NCBI RefSeq assembly: GCF_001911425.1 | Contig: NZ_MPPL01000001.1 | Coordinates: forward strand, 2,034,121 to 2,098,120 | Origin: Mucilaginibacter polytrichastri | GTDB taxonomy: Bacteria > Bacteroidota > Bacteroidia > Sphingobacteriales > Sphingobacteriaceae | Direction of reading: 5' to 3' | Length of the DNA: 64,000 bases | Shown here: piece after piece, positions 17,514 through 27,288 of the stretch | How the letters are laid out: every line of letters starts with the position of its first letter | Numbering within the stretch: position 1 is the first letter of the stretch | Translations under genes and position numbers: made by a program | The notes under the pieces: model-generated | The model's input: only the letters and a program-made list of their open reading frames with translations | Databases searched by the model: none | Told to the model about the DNA's origin: nothing

Positions 17514-20500
17514 ATGTTAAGCGAAAGAAAGTCTTTTTTTAAACGAATATGCTTGTTAGGTATATTCCATTTGCTATTTGTAACGGCAAGTATGGCACAA
17601 ACAAATTTGGCAGGTATCTCTGGTAAGGTATCCGGCCCGGGCGGTGCCCCACTTGCTAATGCAACTATTACAGTTAAAAATGAGTCTACAGGATTTATAA
17701 TTAAATCTACATCCAACTCAAAAGGAACGTTCTTGTTAAAAGAACTTCCCCTGGGTTCGCCTTACAGTATAACTGCAGAAGTTATGGGTATGGCCACTCA
17801 AAAACAAACCGGCTATGCACTTAACCAGGGCGACCTGTTGCAGATTACGTTTGCAATGGCAGAAAAAATCCAAGAGTTAAATGTGGTAGAAGTTAGAGCA
17901 GCAACATCTCGTAACAGGATCGAAAACATAGGATCGTCTACAGCAGTTACGGCTAAGGATATTGCCAAACTACCGGTAAACGGACGTAACTTTACCACAC
18001 TGGCCGATTTATCACCGCTAAGCGCGGGTAGCAGCCTAAGCGGGCAGCTGGGTTCGGCTACAAATTACACTATTGATGGTATGGCGGCTCGTGGTACCAT
18101 ATCGGGTGGCCAGCCAGCAGGCGCTTATTCTATATCGCTCGAAGCGGTAAGGGAATTCCAGGTGGTTACCAATCAATATGATGTAACTTACGGTAACGCC
18201 GGTGGTGGTACTATAAGTACGGTAACCAAATCTGGTACTAACGTATTATCCGGAAGCGCATTCACTTACGCACGTGCCAACTGGCTTTCCAGCCCGTATG
18301 GTTTAAATGGATTAAAACGTAACCAGTCATTTTCTACTTATCAGTATGGTTTCTCCTTAGGCGGCCCTATTGTTAAAGATAAAGCTCAGTTTTTTGTGGC
18401 ATGGGATCACCAGGCAGATTCAAGGCCATTATATATTGCCAACATCCAATCTGCAGATGATGAAAAAAGAAACAATGTAACCCAGGCTACATTGGATAAC
18501 TTTTTGGGTATTGCACGCTCTAAATATGGTGTTGCCAACACCCCTCAGGTAGGCCAGTTTGACAAGTTCAAAAATACCCATGCGGTTTTTGCACGTATTG
18601 ATTGGCAGATCAACTCCAAGAATTTGTTCACCATTCGCGACAACTTTATTTATGACCTGGATAACCAGTCTGATAACGATAATACAGCTATCAACATCTA
18701 CGAGGTTTACAGTACACGTAAAAGTTTAAACAACAGTGTAATGGCTTCTTTACGTAGTATATTAAGCCCTACTTTAACTAACGAACTGAAAGTACAACAT
18801 TATTGGGAGTACAATAAGATGTTTGCTAACAGCCAGTTACCTTCCGACAATATCCCTCGCGCTATCGTGCAGAATATCTCTTCGACTGCGGCAGATGGGT
18901 CTACTTATTCAACCGCTATTCAGTTGGGTGGTCAACGTTATGGTGGCGACTATTTTAACAATAACGTAGCACAACTAACCGATAATTTATACTGGACTAA
19001 AGGAAAGTATAACTTTACTTTTGGTGGTGGTTTAACCTTTACCAACCAAAATTCTATCTACGGAAGTGAAACTAACGGACGGTTTTACTTTACAGGCTTA
19101 GACAATTTCAGTAAACTTACTCCTTATAGATTTGCGAGAGACATTTACACATCAACAGATAGAAATATCAAATTCAACATACTTGCACCTAATGCCTATG
19201 CACAGGTACAAACTACTTTGTTCCCGGGTTTTGAAGTAACCGCCGGTGTACGTGTTGATTATACAGATTACCTAGACCAGGCAAATTTCAATCCGACCGT
19301 TTATAGAACCCTTGGCTTAAATACGTCAAACAAACTGGCTACACTGCAAATACAACCACGTTTACAAACCACATGGGATGTAGGCCAAAATGGTAAAGAT
19401 ATCATCAGGTTAGGTGGCGGTATATTAGGTTCTGCGCTTAATCCTTATTCTATGATCAACAACATGTTGTTTGATGGTTCGCATATTTTAAGCGTGGATC
19501 TTACCGGTAACCTGGTGCCTACACCAAATTTCCCGGCTTATCGTAAAGATCCTACAACAGCACCGGGTCAGGATTTACTTAACAATCCGGCCATACCAAA
19601 ACTGGCTACGATCAATATGAACGGTAAGGATGCCAAAGTACCAACTGTTTACAAAGCCAACCTTTCTTATTCGCACTTTTTTGCTCAAAACTTCCGGGTT
19701 ACAGCAGCAGGATATTTAAGTTTAGGCCGCAACAACTACACCTACCTGGATAAGAATATGGTAGACCAGCCTTATTTCCGTATTGCTGCTGAAGATAACA
19801 GGGGTGTTTATGTTCCTGCAAGTACAATCAACGCATCAAACGGTTCGGCAGATTGGACACAGGGCAGAAAAACCACCGAAGTAGGCAGGGTATTAGAATT
19901 AGAAAGCAAGGGCAAAGTAAACCAAATGGCTTTTGTAATTGATGCCGATTACAAATATTACAAACAAGGTGAAATTTCGGTTTCTTATACCTGGAACCAA
20001 ACCAAAGACAATACCTCTTACAACGGCAACGTGGCCAACACGGCAACCTTGGTTCAATATGTAAAAGACGATCCACGTAACCTAAGCAACATGAACTATT
20101 CTGATAACCAGTTTAGAAGTAAGATAGTAGCTTATGGTAGCTCACCAACATTCCACGGTTTCAGTGCCGGTCTGCGTTTTTCAGGAATAAGCGGTACCCG
20201 GTATTCTTTACTGGTTAATGGTAACGTAAACGGTGATTTTGTGGCAAGTAATGATTTAGCCTACATCTATGATCCTAAAGCAGCATCTACACCGCAATAT
20301 TTAAAAGATGGTATCAATGCAATCCTAAATAACCCTAAGGTAGAACAAAGCGCTAAAGACTACATCGTTAAAAGCTATGGAAAAATTGCAGAACGTAATG
20401 GTGGTGTCAACCCGTTTTATGGTGTGTTTGATTTAAGGTTGATTAAAAGAGCAGCTATAACAAAGAAACAGTACTTAGAAATATCTGTCGATCTGTTTAA

Positions 20501-20687
20501 CGTTGCCAACTTATTAAATAAAGAATGGGGTGTGAACCATAATTTGGGTGCTACTCCAATTTACAGCATTAAGAACTTCGATCCTGTAAATAAACAATAT
20601 GCATACACAGTAAACACCAATGCAGGAGTTTCGAGCTTAAGCGGTAATCCTTATCAGTTCCAAATAGGTTTAAGATATGGCTTTTAA
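17514..20687 (+). CDS. TonB-dependent receptor with N-terminal carboxypeptidase-regulatory-like domain
   Basis: 1,057 residues. A signal peptide (to about SMAQT, residue 30) is followed by an Ig-like carboxypeptidase-regulatory domain (GISGKVSGPGGAPLANATITV), then the plug (IENIGSSTAVTAKDIAKLPVNGRNFTTLADL) and an Asn/Tyr-rich beta-barrel ending QFQIGLRYGF, with the terminal Phe typical of outer-membrane barrels. The VNGRNF plug resembles the Oar-like/OmpA-related TonB receptors rather than SusC. The ENPP-type phosphodiesterase gene starts 12 bp after its stop, so the pair probably imports a product released from a phospho(di)ester. The ligand cannot be named. Confidence 0.92.
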   Translation: MLSERKSFFKRICLLGIFHLLFVTASMAQTNLAGISGKVSGPGGAPLANATITVKNESTGFIIKSTSNSKGTFLLKELPLGSPYSITAEVMGMATQKQTGYALNQGDLLQITFAMAEKIQELNVVEVRAATSRNRIENIGSSTAVTAKDIAKLPVNGRNFTTLADLSPLSAGSSLSGQLGSATNYTIDGMAARGTISGGQPAGAYSISLEAVREFQVVTNQYDVTYGNAGGGTISTVTKSGTNVLSGSAFTYARANWLSSPYGLNGLKRNQSFSTYQYGFSLGGPIVKDKAQFFVAWDHQADSRPLYIANIQSADDEKRNNVTQATLDNFLGIARSKYGVANTPQVGQFDKFKNTHAVFARIDWQINSKNLFTIRDNFIYDLDNQSDNDNTAINIYEVYSTRKSLNNSVMASLRSILSPTLTNELKVQHYWEYNKMFANSQLPSDNIPRAIVQNISSTAADGSTYSTAIQLGGQRYGGDYFNNNVAQLTDNLYWTKGKYNFTFGGGLTFTNQNSIYGSETNGRFYFTGLDNFSKLTPYRFARDIYTSTDRNIKFNILAPNAYAQVQTTLFPGFEVTAGVRVDYTDYLDQANFNPTVYRTLGLNTSNKLATLQIQPRLQTTWDVGQNGKDIIRLGGGILGSALNPYSMINNMLFDGSHILSVDLTGNLVPTPNFPAYRKDPTTAPGQDLLNNPAIPKLATINMNGKDAKVPTVYKANLSYSHFFAQNFRVTAAGYLSLGRNNYTYLDKNMVDQPYFRIAAEDNRGVYVPASTINASNGSADWTQGRKTTEVGRVLELESKGKVNQMAFVIDADYKYYKQGEISVSYTWNQTKDNTSYNGNVANTATLVQYVKDDPRNLSNMNYSDNQFRSKIVAYGSSPTFHGFSAGLRFSGISGTRYSLLVNGNVNGDFVASNDLAYIYDPKAASTPQYLKDGINAILNNPKVEQSAKDYIVKSYGKIAERNGGVNPFYGVFDLRLIKRAAITKKQYLEISVDLFNVANLLNKEWGVNHNLGATPIYSIKNFDPVNKQYAYTVNTNAGVSSLSGNPYQFQIGLRYGF

Positions 20688-20699
20688 TTATTAGCAGAT

Positions 20700-22058
20700 A
20701 TGAAGAGTAAGTTATACGCCGTTATAATTGCATTGATATTTACAGGTATTACAGAAAATGGCCGGGCGCAAACAGCGCCCGCCAAATATGTGATTATGGT
20801 TACGATAGATGGTTTTAGGCCTGAGTTTTACCTTGACAGTACTTATGCCATGCCAACGGTAAGAGAATTAATGAAAAACGGTGTTGCAGCTACAGCTTTA
20901 AACCCGGTGTTCCCTTCAGTTACCTATCCAGATCATACCACTATGGTTAGCGGGGTTACGCCGGCAAAACATGGTATCTACTATAATACCCCCTTCGAAC
21001 CGGAGGGGGTAACCGGTAAATGGAATTGGGATTATAAGCTGATAAAAGTGCCTACGCTTTGGGATGCGATGCACAAAGCTGGCAAAAAAACCGCGTGTGT
21101 GCGCTGGCCTGTAACGCTTAACGCCCCGATCGATTACCGGATACCGGAGTACTGGAATTACAAGAACATGGCCGATGCACGCGAATACACCGCTGCAGCT
21201 ACCCAACCTGCTTCTTTATGGAAAGAGGTACAAGATAACGCAACCGGCATGCTCGAAGCTGATGATTTTAACGCAACTAATAACGAGCTTATTCAGGATG
21301 AAACCACCGCACGTATTGCGGGATATATTATCAAAAAGTATAAACCTAATTTTATTGCGCTGCATTTGGCATGTACAGACCATTATGAGCATGAAAACGG
21401 CAGGGACCATTACATGGTTAAAGCATCTGTTGCCGGTGCCGACAGAGCTATTAAAACCCTTTTAGAGAGCATTAACAGGGCAAAGATTGCTGATAGCACG
21501 GTAATAATTATCCTGGGCGACCATGGCTTTGAAAATATCTACCGGAGCTTTAATCCTAATTATTTGCTTAAACAAGCCGGATTGATCAATGATGTAAAAA
21601 CAGGAAATTGGAAAGCCCAGTTTCATTCATCAGGTGGTTCTTCATTTCTGCAATTGAAAGATAAAAACGACCAGGCAACGCTTAAAAAAGTACAAAGTAT
21701 TTTAGCACAGCAACCAGATTCTGTTAAAGCTTATTATCAGGTTATTGATAAAGCACAGCTAAATAAAATTGGGGCCGATCCTGGCGTGTTACTTGCACTT
21801 AGCGGATTAAAAGGCACTACTTTCGGCAATAAAGCCGATGTAGCAGTAGAGAGGTTTAAAGGCGTAAAAGGCACCCATGGATTTTTCCCGGATCATAAGG
21901 AGATACAGACCGGCTTTGTTGCTTTTGGCGCCGGCCTTAAAAAGGGAATAGTAATCCCTATTATGAATATGGTGGATATAGCACCATTGGTATGTAAACT
22001 AACCGGAGTTACATTACCCGAAACAGATGGACAATTGTATCAGGCAATGTTCAACTAA
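20700..22058 (+). CDS. Secreted ENPP-type nucleotide pyrophosphatase/phosphodiesterase
   Basis: 452 residues with a signal peptide ending near GRAQT (21-25). Alkaline-phosphatase-superfamily metal and nucleophile sites are all visible: VTIDGFRP (D37), FPSVTYPDHTTMVSG (nucleophile T75), CTDHYEHENGRDH, ILGDHGFENI and GTHGFFPDH. A Thr nucleophile and this spacing fit nucleotide pyrophosphatase/phosphodiesterases rather than phosphomonoesterases. It should act in the periplasm or at the outer surface on nucleotides, phospholipid head groups or similar diesters. It is co-transcribed with the TonB receptor and ends at a strong terminator. Confidence 0.9.
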   Translation: MKSKLYAVIIALIFTGITENGRAQTAPAKYVIMVTIDGFRPEFYLDSTYAMPTVRELMKNGVAATALNPVFPSVTYPDHTTMVSGVTPAKHGIYYNTPFEPEGVTGKWNWDYKLIKVPTLWDAMHKAGKKTACVRWPVTLNAPIDYRIPEYWNYKNMADAREYTAAATQPASLWKEVQDNATGMLEADDFNATNNELIQDETTARIAGYIIKKYKPNFIALHLACTDHYEHENGRDHYMVKASVAGADRAIKTLLESINRAKIADSTVIIILGDHGFENIYRSFNPNYLLKQAGLINDVKTGNWKAQFHSSGGSSFLQLKDKNDQATLKKVQSILAQQPDSVKAYYQVIDKAQLNKIGADPGVLLALSGLKGTTFGNKADVAVERFKGVKGTHGFFPDHKEIQTGFVAFGAGLKKGIVIPIMNMVDIAPLVCKLTGVTLPETDGQLYQAMFN

Positions 22059-22074
22059 TTATTAGCATCATCCA

Positions 22075-22116
22075 TAAAAAAAGCGTGTTATCACTTAGTG
22101 GTAACACGCTTTTTTG
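22075..22116 (+). terminator. Intrinsic terminator after the ENPP-type gene
   Basis: A run of A precedes the stem AAGCGTGTTATCAC (22081-22094). It pairs across a TTA loop with GTGGTAACACGCTT (one G-U pair), followed by a T tract. It also reads as a terminator for the minus-strand GDPD gene, so it is probably bidirectional. Confidence 0.85.
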
Positions 22117-22173
22117 TAAGTATTAAGTTTAGCTGATATGATTAGTGGCTACTATTTAAAGTACCGGAGACAA

Positions 22174-23064
22174 CTACTGCTGATAACTACCGAACAGCGT
22201 TATTAATCTGTCGGGGAAATCAGAGATCATACCATCAACCTTAAGTTCAGCCATTTTTTTCATGGCTTCAGGGTCATTAACGGTCCAGGGTAGTACCTGT
22301 ACATTAGCCAGATGGGCCTGCTCTACAAATCCACCATCAATAAGCAAGTAGTAAGGGCTGATAATTTGTGGTGTAAAACCCAGCTTTTTAATATTGTCTG
22401 CAAAACTATCTTTGTTAGCTGTAAGATATGATAGCACTTGTTTAGGGTACTTTTTATGAAGCTCTTGTAAAGGTCGCAGATCAAATGATTGTATAGTCGC
22501 TCTTTGAGTTATCTTCTTTTTGTTCAATACAGTCATTACCAGTTTAACAAAAACATCCGGAACAGGATGTTCTATACCATCGCCCGCCGGTGTGCTTTTT
22601 ATTTCAATATTATAATAAACAGGTTTAAGATGTTTGTTTTTAACATAATGTTCAACGCTATCAATTAATTCTGCCAGCAAAGGCTTATATGTTTTTATTC
22701 TCTTTTGCTCCGGAAACTGTGGATAAGGTTTGGTTCCGCCATCATAAAGTTTCACACTATCATAAGGCATGCTGTAAATGAGCAATGCCTTTTCTTCAGC
22801 CTTGCTTATCGGGCTACCATCCGGTTTCAACATAAAGTCGGCAGACATGTAGGTATCATGCGATACCACCACCTGGTTGTCTTTTGAGATTACACAATCC
22901 ATTTCCAGCGTTTTTACGCCAAGATCAACAGCATGAATCATCGCTTCAATGGTATTTTCGGGCATTAACCCCCTGCCTCCCCTATGGCCTTGTACATCTA
23001 TTTTTTGTTGAGCTGATGCCGTAATAACCATGCTGCAAAATACTAGTGTTAATAAATTTCTCAT
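22174..23064 (-). CDS. Secreted glycerophosphodiester phosphodiesterase-family protein
   Basis: 296 residues; signal peptide ending SAQQ (residues 17-20). The GDPD signature is complete: GHRGGRGLMPENT (H27, R28, E36), LEMDCVISKDNQVVVSHD (E54, D56, H69), with a barrel ending PEAMKKMAELKVDGMISDFPDR. It should hydrolyse glycerophosphodiesters or related lysolipid products in the periplasm, giving glycerol 3-phosphate and an alcohol. It lies 15 bp downstream of an esterase gene on the same strand. With the neighbouring ENPP-type enzyme it suggests phosphodiester scavenging. Confidence 0.92.
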   Translation of the reverse strand: MRNLLTLVFCSMVITASAQQKIDVQGHRGGRGLMPENTIEAMIHAVDLGVKTLEMDCVISKDNQVVVSHDTYMSADFMLKPDGSPISKAEEKALLIYSMPYDSVKLYDGGTKPYPQFPEQKRIKTYKPLLAELIDSVEHYVKNKHLKPVYYNIEIKSTPAGDGIEHPVPDVFVKLVMTVLNKKKITQRATIQSFDLRPLQELHKKYPKQVLSYLTANKDSFADNIKKLGFTPQIISPYYLLIDGGFVEQAHLANVQVLPWTVNDPEAMKKMAELKVDGMISDFPDRLITLFGSYQQ

Positions 23065-23079
23065 CTTAATTTATAATTT

Positions 23080-24210
23080 TTATTTAAAAAGTAACGGTAC
23101 AAACTCGGTAAGGTACCTGCGCCATACCTGGTAGCTGTGCACACCTTCGGTTTCTTTATATTCAAATGCAATGTGTTTGGATTTAAGCCAGTCTATAAAT
23201 TTGCGGTCGGATGGTACCAGGTAATCATCTTTGCCAATAGCTATCCAAACCAATTTTAGTTTTTTGTTAACAGATTCATTAAGGTTAGGAAAAGCCTTGT
23301 TATAATCCGGATCTAACAGGATAACAGCCGGGCTAAATGAACCTACATAATCAAATACATCGGCATGGTTTAGGCCAGCATCCAGCGATTGCCCGCCGCC
23401 CATAGAAAGGCCGGCAACGGCACGGTATTTTTTAGATTTGCCTACATTGTATAATTTTTCTACCATCGGTATTACCTCATTTAATAAAGCCGGAATAAAT
23501 AAGGCCTCATTTTTTTGATAGGCTTCTTTAGTACGCTGGCCCGTGCCGGGGGTAAACATTTCGGGCGCACCATAACCAAGCGTATTAATGATAATCATCG
23601 GCTTCGCCTTGCCTTGCGCAATAAGGTTGTCCATAATAATATTTTCGCGCCCGGCCGTTACCCATGCACTAGTTTCGTCGGTAAGGCCGTGAAAAAGGTA
23701 CAATACAGGATAGGGTTCTTTGCGTTTTGGGTCGTAACCGGGCGGGGTATAAACCCGGATGTCGCGATCGTCGCCAATAAGTTTCGATTTAAAGAAATGC
23801 TGGCTCATTACCCCATGTGGTACATCGTTTAGTTCCCAGCTGAGGGTTGATGGCCCCGGCACATGTGCAAGGCTTTGACCTAACGCCCGGCGGAAAAGCG
23901 GCTTTATGTACGGGTTATTAGGATCGGGCAAAATGTTGCCGTCAACAGAAAACGTATAACGGTAAATGTCTGGTGCAAAGGTTGCTGTATAGCTCCAAAC
24001 ACCTCCGGTATCTTTTGTCATGGGTCTTGGCTTACTGTCATCCATAATCAGCAGTACCTTAAGCGCATTTGGTGCCAGAAACCTGAAAGTTACTGAACCG
24101 TTTGATTCTACCTGCGGCGATTGGATGTCTTTTTGTGTTTGTGCGGATGCCTTTTGCACAATTACCCCGGTGAGGGCAAAACACATGATCATTATTATAA
24201 AATATCTCAT
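23080..24210 (-). CDS. Secreted CE1-type esterase with N-terminal E-set/CBM48-like domain
   Basis: 376 residues. Signal peptide to about QKASAQ (19-24). An early-set domain follows at about residues 33-125 (SVTFRFLAPNALKVLL, YRYTFSVDG), then an alpha/beta hydrolase of the esterase-D/feruloyl-esterase type: YPVLYLFHGLTDETSAW, nucleophile S269 in GLSMGGGQS, acid near D328/D329 (IGKDDYLVP) and H358 (EGVHSYQVW). The architecture matches polysaccharide-linked feruloyl or acetyl esterases of Bacteroidota. It shares an operon with the GDPD gene. The natural ester is not known. Confidence 0.88.
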   Translation of the reverse strand: MRYFIIMIMCFALTGVIVQKASAQTQKDIQSPQVESNGSVTFRFLAPNALKVLLIMDDSKPRPMTKDTGGVWSYTATFAPDIYRYTFSVDGNILPDPNNPYIKPLFRRALGQSLAHVPGPSTLSWELNDVPHGVMSQHFFKSKLIGDDRDIRVYTPPGYDPKRKEPYPVLYLFHGLTDETSAWVTAGRENIIMDNLIAQGKAKPMIIINTLGYGAPEMFTPGTGQRTKEAYQKNEALFIPALLNEVIPMVEKLYNVGKSKKYRAVAGLSMGGGQSLDAGLNHADVFDYVGSFSPAVILLDPDYNKAFPNLNESVNKKLKLVWIAIGKDDYLVPSDRKFIDWLKSKHIAFEYKETEGVHSYQVWRRYLTEFVPLLFK

Positions 24211-24426
24211 TTCGGTTTATTTGAAAAGTCGGACGAAAATATAGGCCAAGTGTTAACCCTGGCCTTTAATTACGTTACCAAATCAATAAGATATCAATAG
24301 ATAAACCGGTACACTACTATAACTGCGGTATTGATGAAGAATAAAGGTATAAGCCCTTTCGAAATTTAATTACAGCGAGTTTAGCAACCGCTTTAATGTA
24401 ATGATGGATAATATGGCGATATAAGG

Positions 24427-25698
24427 TTAATTTGCTAAAACCGGCCCGGTTTGATAATATGCCTTTACTGCTTTACGCAGATAGCCACCATCATCATCCG
24501 AAGTTTCATTAGCCCCGCCCGTTAAACCATCGTTTTTGGTGTCCATATAACTGGTACAACTTGAAATTCCCTGGCCAAATAAGAAAGCAATTACTCCTGC
24601 CTGTCCATACTGGGTTATTTTGGTCAGGGTTCCATTATCGAGCACAGGCTTTAAGAAGTACTCTGCTATATTGTCTTTATAATGGCCATCTGTGTTGTTA
24701 CAAGTTTGCGTAAGCGTATTGCCAACCGGTATTTGCCATAAAATAATCTTCCGGCCTGTTTCTGTATTTAGCTTTTTTAGGAAACGTTGAAAGCGATCGA
24801 AATCACTTAAATCTCCATTATTGGCATTAGCCATGGTAGACCACATCGACGTAGTTGTTTTGGTTACTAATTGCGTGTACCCCTCGTCCCTATCGGTAAA
24901 TTCAGAAAAGATAAGATCAAAGGGCGCATTTAAAGATTTATAGTAAGCTGCTGTTTCAATGGCTACCTGCTCAGGGTTTCTCTTGCCTATTATCAGATCT
25001 GCCCCGGTAGCCCAATGAGATGCATGCCAGCCCAATATTACATTTGGGGCATATTTATTACGCATACTTACAATGGCTTGCGCAAGGCCTTTAGCATCAT
25101 TTGTAAACCCCTGTACATCTGCTTGGTTACTTTGGCTCACTTTTATGGTGCTTTTTGCAGCATTGTTCTTATACATTTCCATATAACCAAACAAATCCGG
25201 CTCGTAATGAATTATAACCGGCTTGCCAAAGTTCTTGCATATTTGCAATAGAAATTTAAAATCGTCAAAATATTTATTCATTACTTCAGCATCATTTAAA
25301 TTAGTGAAGCCTGGGTCTTCGTAACGGTTTTTAGCTGGCACTATATTGTAATAGGTAAACACAGGTACCTTACCCATTTGGCTAACTTTTGTTAAAAATG
25401 TACGTGCAAACTCACCGCTGGGTGATGTCCAGGTTGTCCATCCGTTTGAGAAAATATCTCCTGCTAAATACTGATATTGATAGTCTGCTTCCTGAATAAA
25501 CTTGTCGCTGTTGCTCACATCGCCATTGGTGCCAAATGCAACTCTTTTGGGTAAACCATCGGGTGTGGGCGCGGTGGTAACAGATGTAGTTTCTGTGTTA
25601 GTGCTATTCGCATCATCGCTATTTGCCGGTGTTGACAAAGTGTTTTTTTTACAGCCAATAATTGAAACAAGTACTACAAATAATAGAAGTCTGCACAT
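24427..25698 (-). CDS. Lipoprotein with TIM-barrel/glycoside hydrolase-like features, family unassigned
   Basis: 423 residues. A short lipoprotein signal ends SIIGC (Cys 17). A Ser/Thr/Asn-rich linker runs to about residue 50, as in surface-exposed Bacteroidota lipoproteins. The body has alternating beta/alpha text: VPVFTYYNIVPAK, KPVIIHYEPDLFGYME, VILGWHASHWATG, FDLIFSEFTDRDEG, KIILWQIPVGNT and GVIAFLFGQG. The Glu in IIHYEPD and the Glu in IFSEFTD are candidate catalytic residues of a retaining hydrolase, but I do not recognise the family. It ends about 216 bp upstream of the esterase operon and may be a separate unit. Confidence 0.75.
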   Translation of the reverse strand: MCRLLLFVVLVSIIGCKKNTLSTPANSDDANSTNTETTSVTTAPTPDGLPKRVAFGTNGDVSNSDKFIQEADYQYQYLAGDIFSNGWTTWTSPSGEFARTFLTKVSQMGKVPVFTYYNIVPAKNRYEDPGFTNLNDAEVMNKYFDDFKFLLQICKNFGKPVIIHYEPDLFGYMEMYKNNAAKSTIKVSQSNQADVQGFTNDAKGLAQAIVSMRNKYAPNVILGWHASHWATGADLIIGKRNPEQVAIETAAYYKSLNAPFDLIFSEFTDRDEGYTQLVTKTTTSMWSTMANANNGDLSDFDRFQRFLKKLNTETGRKIILWQIPVGNTLTQTCNNTDGHYKDNIAEYFLKPVLDNGTLTKITQYGQAGVIAFLFGQGISSCTSYMDTKNDGLTGGANETSDDDGGYLRKAVKAYYQTGPVLAN

Positions 25699-26113
25699 AA
25701 ATTCTCTCCAAAGCTATTACACATATAGCTTACGGCATTATGGTTAATTTGTTGCATTTTTTCTGTTAATTAACTATTTCTTTTAAGTAAAGAATATGTT
25801 GCGTCATTATATTGCAACCCTTAAAATTTAATCACCTGTGTAAATTTCTTTTCTTATTGTAGGTCAGTTAGTTTAATAATTGTAAGTGAATCATGAAAAA
25901 GTTTGAATGGATTTTTTTATAACCCAAAGAATTAATTTAAAGTAAATATCAAAAACTTAAAGTTTCTATATAGTTAATTAAATTTATAATACTCTAAAAG
26001 AGAAGAAGTTATATTATAATTGTTAAAAAAACCGGCAGAAACCTTGTAATTCCTTTGTTTAACGAAACTTTAGATTGTCTTTTTCGTAGAAGAACATCTA
26101 ACATCAACGCGTT
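25699..26113. other. AT-rich intergenic region
   Basis: 415 bp between divergent genes. It is very AT-rich with no ORF, tRNA or clear hairpin. It should contain the promoters of the lipoprotein gene and of the small gene at 26114. Confidence 0.5.
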
Positions 26114-26419
26114 ATGTTTAATAAAAGGTCTTTGGAGACAACTATAGAGGGCATTAAATTTTTAAAAATGACTGGGAGTTCTAAAAAAACTACAAAAATT
26201 AATGGTGAAAAAATGCGGCAGCTGGCTGATTATATAAAAACTAATATTCCTGGTTGTGGATTTGCGTTAATTGCCTTCGAAGTAGAAAGCATAGCTAATG
26301 CCAATTATATTTCTAATGTTCAGGATGATTTTATGATTCAAACTTTAGAGCATCAACTTAATGCCATGAAAACCGGTAAAACGTTTTTAACGCCCGAGGA
26401 CACAATTACTGTAGAATAA
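26114..26419 (+). CDS. Small conserved-looking hypothetical protein (101 aa)
   Basis: A 101-residue protein with no signal peptide or membrane segment. The N-terminal 35 residues are basic and Thr/Lys-rich. The remainder, CGFALIAFEVESIANANYISNVQ-like in pattern, suggests a compact alpha/beta fold with alternating hydrophobic residues. It stands alone between AT-rich gaps, and its base composition is consistent with coding DNA compared with the flanks. I do not recognise a family; no function is proposed. Confidence 0.6.
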   Translation: MFNKRSLETTIEGIKFLKMTGSSKKTTKINGEKMRQLADYIKTNIPGCGFALIAFEVESIANANYISNVQDDFMIQTLEHQLNAMKTGKTFLTPEDTITVE

Positions 26420-26511
26420 CCCCGATTAATTGAATTCGGCAGTTTTCAATATACTAGACATAGCTGTTTAACAGTAAAATTACTGTCGGAGCCTACAATA
26501 AATTTTTATTG

Positions 26512-27288
26512 CTAGCATACGTTAGCCATCAGTTTTTTATTTGACTGCCGCTTAATTACTTGGGTTAAAATTAATGCTACGAATATTGGGCCAAAGTAGA
26601 GATATCGTTTCCATAAACGCTTAGGTTCATGAACTAATCTAACAAACCATTCTAAGCCCATATTAATCCAAATTTTGTTTGGTCTTTTTACAGTACCTGC
26701 ATAAAAGTCGAATACCGCACCAATGGTGCAGATAATGTTAGCATTTAATTGCGGTTTATGTTTATATGCCCACTTCTCTTGCTTGGGCGCAGTCATTCCA
26801 ACAAATAAAACATCTGGGTTAAAAGTATTAACTGCACTAACCATTGCAGAGTTATCCTCATCGCTAAATTGCTCTTTAAATGGAGGTGCAAAAAAGCCAA
26901 CTTTAATATTCGGATATTCTACGGCTAACTTATCTTTTATTTTAGTTAGTGTTTCTTGTGATGCTCCTAAATAAAAACAACTTCCCGAGTTTCTATTCAG
27001 ATCGTTTAACAAAAATTGATGCAGATCTGCACCTGCAATTTTTGTGATTTTTTTGCCAGTAAGTAAACGTGATGCAGCCACAACACCGATCCCGTCTGCC
27101 AGTAATATATCAGATTTTTGTAATGATTCTTTAAATTCACTATCAACATTTGCAATGCAATAAGAATATTGATTTAAAGTATTAACTAAAATAGAAGATT
27201 CTTTCTTTAATATTGATGATGACAGGTCATTCAGTTCTTTGGTGAATACTGGATAGTCTGTAAAGCTATACTGGTTATTTAATAGCAT
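26512..27288 (-). CDS. WecG/TagA/CpsF-family glycosyltransferase, copy A
   Basis: 258 residues of the GT26 family. Motifs: LNQYSYCIANVDSEF, DGIGVVAASRLLTG, KIAGADLHQFLL, FYLGAS, PDVLFVGMTAPKQEKWA and GAVFDFYAGTVKRPNKIW. A C-terminal amphipathic/hydrophobic segment (YFGPIFVALILTQ) probably attaches it to the membrane. Family members add a sugar such as N-acetylmannosamine or its uronate to a polyprenyl-linked acceptor. It is on the opposite strand to the exopolysaccharide operon and is a close paralogue of the gene at 39570. A TGGCAC-N5-ATGC promoter-like site lies 70 bp upstream. Confidence 0.92.
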   Translation of the reverse strand: MLLNNQYSFTDYPVFTKELNDLSSSILKKESSILVNTLNQYSYCIANVDSEFKESLQKSDILLADGIGVVAASRLLTGKKITKIAGADLHQFLLNDLNRNSGSCFYLGASQETLTKIKDKLAVEYPNIKVGFFAPPFKEQFSDEDNSAMVSAVNTFNPDVLFVGMTAPKQEKWAYKHKPQLNANIICTIGAVFDFYAGTVKRPNKIWINMGLEWFVRLVHEPKRLWKRYLYFGPIFVALILTQVIKRQSNKKLMANVC

